Below the pieces are notes generated by a model. It saw nothing but the letters and a program-made list of their open reading frames with translations. It made no database searches and was not told the DNA's origin. Of a DNA stretch of 64,000 bases, positions 61,531 through 64,000 are shown in pieces (within the stretch, counting starts at the first letter, position 1; each line of letters starts with the position of its first letter). The position numbers and the translations under genes were made by a program. The DNA is from Flaccisagitta enflata (taxonomy: Eukaryota; Chaetognatha; Sagittoidea; Aphragmophora). Where the stretch lies: the NCBI GenBank assembly GCA_965153355.1, contig OZ231126.1, positions 74,214,001 through 74,278,000 on the forward strand, read 5' to 3'.

Positions 61531-63752
61531 CACAATAGCTCTAAATCACCACCTATCAAGTAAAATTACCTATCTCAACTCCAGCACCCCCAAACCACCC
61601 CTTTCCACCCACACAATAGCTCTAAATCACCACCTATCAAGTAAAATTACCTATCTCAACTCCAGCACCCCCAAACCACCCCTTTCCACCCACACAATAG
61701 CTCTAAATCACCACCTATCAAGTAAAATTACCTATCTCAACTCCAGCACCCCCAAACCACCCCTTTCCACCCACACAATAGCTCTAAATCACCACCTATC
61801 CAGAAAGTAAAGTACTTATCTCAGCTCAGCACCCCCAAACCCCTTTTCACCACACAATAGCTCTAAATCACACACCACCTATCAAGTAAAATTACCTATC
61901 TCAACTCCAGCACCCCCAAACACCCCTTTCCACCCACAATAGCTCCTAAATCATACCTGTCAAGTAAGAATTGCCCTATCAACTCACTTTAAACCACGCC
62001 TAATGAGCTCAAGTCACTAAGTGAGTACCTGTCTCAACTCCAGCACCCCCAAACCACCCCCTTCCACCCACACAATGGCTCTAAATCACCACCTATCCAG
62101 TAAAATCACCTCTCTCAACTCCAGCACTAAACCACCTTTCACCTGGCAGCTCAATCACCACTACCAAGTAAAATTACCTCATCTCAGCTCCCTTTAACCA
62201 CCCTTTCACCCTGTAGCTCTAAATCACCACCTATCAAGTAAAATTACCTATCTCAACTCCAGCACCCCCAAACCCCCCACTACACCACACAATAACTCTA
62301 AATCACCATATCAAGTAAAATTTCACTATCTCATCAACTTTAAACCGCACTTTCCACCACCCACACAATAGCTCTAAATCACCACCTATCAAAATAAATG
62401 CCTATCTCAACTCACTTTCTGAAACCACCCTTTCCACACCCCAATGCTCTAAATCACCACCTATCAAGTAAAATTACCTATCTCAGCTCCAGCACCCCCA
62501 AACCACCTCTTTCCACCCACACAATAGCTCTAAATCACCACCTATCAAGTCGTGCCTATCTCATCCAGCACCCCCAAACCACCCTTTCCACCACACAATA
62601 GCCAAATCACCACCTATCAGTAAAATTACCTATCTCAACTCCAGCACCCACAAACCACCCTTTCCCACTCACACAATAGCTCTAAATCACCACCTATCAA
62701 GTAAAATTACCCATCTCATCTCCAGCACCCCAAACCACCCAATAGCTCTAAATCACCACCTATCAAGTAAATTACCTATCTCAACTCCAGCACCCCAAAC
62801 AACCCACTGCCCTACTGGTAGCTCTAAATCACCACCTATCAAGTAAAATTACCTGTCTCAGTCCTTTTAAACCACCCTTTCACCCACAGCAAACAAGTCA
62901 CCACCTATCAAGTAAAATTACTATCTCAACTCAACACAAACCACCTACCACAATAGCTCTAAATCACCACCTATCAAGTAAAATTACCTATCTCAACTCC
63001 TTTTTGGACTGCATACTTGTGATGGCTCTCGTCTACCTATAAGTAAAATTGCCTATCTCAACTCCCGCACCCCCAGACACATACTTACACAATAATAATC
63101 CCTCCACCTATCCATTAAAATTACCTATCTCAACTCCAGCACCCCCAAACCACCCCTTTCCACCACACAATAGCTCTAAATCACCACCTCATCAAAATAA
63201 TTATCATCTCAGCTCAGCATCCTCATCCAACGCTCACCACACAATAGCTCTAAATCACCACCTATCAGGTAAAATTGCTATCTCATCCCAGCACCCCAAA
63301 CCACCCTTTCACCCACACAATAGCTCTAAATCACCACCTATCCAGTAAATTACCTATCTCAACTCCAGCACCCCAAACCACCCCTTTCCACCCACACAAT
63401 AGCTCTAAATCACCACCTATCAAGTAAAATTACCTATCTCCCCTCTCCAACACCCCAAACCACACACTGCACCACACAATGGCTCTAGAAATGCTGCACC
63501 TGTCAAAGTAAGTGCCTATCTCAGCTCCAGCACCCAAACCACCCCTTTCCATACACACAGCCTCCCAGTCACACTATCAAGTAAAGTCCACATCTCCCAA
63601 CTCCAGCACCCCCAAACCACCCCTTTCCACCCACACAAAAGCTCTTAGTCACCACCTATCAAGTAAAATTACCTATCTCAACTCCAGCACCCCCAAACCA
63701 CCCCTTTCCACCCACACAATAGCTCTAAATCACCACCTATCAAGTAAAATTA
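61531..63752 (+). repeat. 81-base satellite array, about 27 units
   Basis: Units begin CACAATAGCTCTAAATCACC, continue ACCTATCAAGTAAAATTACC, TATCTCAACTCCAGCACCCC and CAAACCACCCCTTTCCACCC. The first four starts are 61531, 61612, 61693 and 61774, an exact 81-base period. Units between about 61800 and 63590 have many small deletions and substitutions; the last two return to near-consensus. Confidence 0.9.
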
Positions 63753-64000
63753 CTCGTCATATGCTTAGTAGCCGCCGCCCCTCCCACCTCCAAATTTCTT
63801 TTTACTCTTTAAAGTTTTATCTGAATGCAATTCAATGAGTTTTAGAATTGTGGTCAAACCTTTCTATTCCAATTCACGCAGACATGTTTATCACTTATGC
63901 ATAGACTCAGTTTCTTCTTATTTACTCATTGGAACAAATGAAAAAAAAAACTTCTTCGAATTTCCTTTCTCAAACCAAATCAAAGCTTTTTATTGTTCAC
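63753..64000. other. Unannotated sequence after the satellite
   Basis: AT-rich, no gene or repeat recognised. Confidence 0.4.

Overview
The window is eukaryotic nuclear DNA. Several genes are broken by short introns (about 95-540 bases) with GT...AG ends and matching phases. Most of the rest is microsatellite, minisatellite and nested inverted-repeat transposon sequence. The XK-related (XKR) scramblase-type gene points to an animal or close animal relative. A Tc1 transposase relic, hAT- and Tc1/pogo-type miniature elements, and Helentron-like elements with (GGTC)n cores fit an invertebrate, but I cannot name the species. Many splice acceptors are AT-rich (TATATAG, ATAATAG, TTAAAG) and lack a strong pyrimidine tract. 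No ribosomal RNA, CRISPR or prokaryotic feature was seen.

Layout. Bases 1-11.7 kb are the gene-dense part, with four co-oriented minus-strand genes. In transcription order they are a four-exon single-pass membrane protein (10303-11616, with a second reading frame overlapping its 3' end), an intronless two-pass membrane protein (8824-9228), a six-exon acidic zinc-finger protein (2629-7396) and a six-exon nuclear-looking protein (460-2421). I recognise none of the four families; their compact co-orientation is the best candidate for an undescribed gene set. Bases 12-36 kb are mostly repeats: a Tc1 relic at 14.2 kb, an (AG)n(AC)n tract of over 500 bases at 15.6 kb, TA-flanked miniature elements (some nested, one carrying a tRNA-like sequence), large fold-back structures at 23.5-26.6 and 29.9-35.3 kb, and two decayed coding remnants at 31.8-34.0 kb. 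Bases 36-52 kb hold expanded Helentron-like elements, a second tRNA-like-bearing miniature element (37.8 kb), a compound fold-back (39.3-42.9 kb), a two-exon plus-strand gene of unknown function (43.2-43.85 kb) and a hAT-like element with a perfect 8-base target duplication (44.9-46.2 kb). The XKR gene lies at 52.0-53.9 kb and appears split by a 7-base tandem duplication. From 54 to 64 kb there are more microsatellites and, at the end, a satellite of 81-base units.

How the parts relate. Nearly every intron of the genes carries its own microsatellite or minisatellite, and in three introns a (CT)n array lies upstream of the acceptor on the sense strand. Three repeat families recur: (1) Helentron-like elements with an 18-base palindrome at one end and variable tandem repeats inside; (2) elements whose ends are compound GC hairpins (GCGGCCCC-nnn-GGGGCCGC); (3) long inverted-repeat elements into which families 1 and 2 have inserted. 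Functions of the non-XKR genes are not claimed; exon structures were worked out by hand from splice signals and phase.
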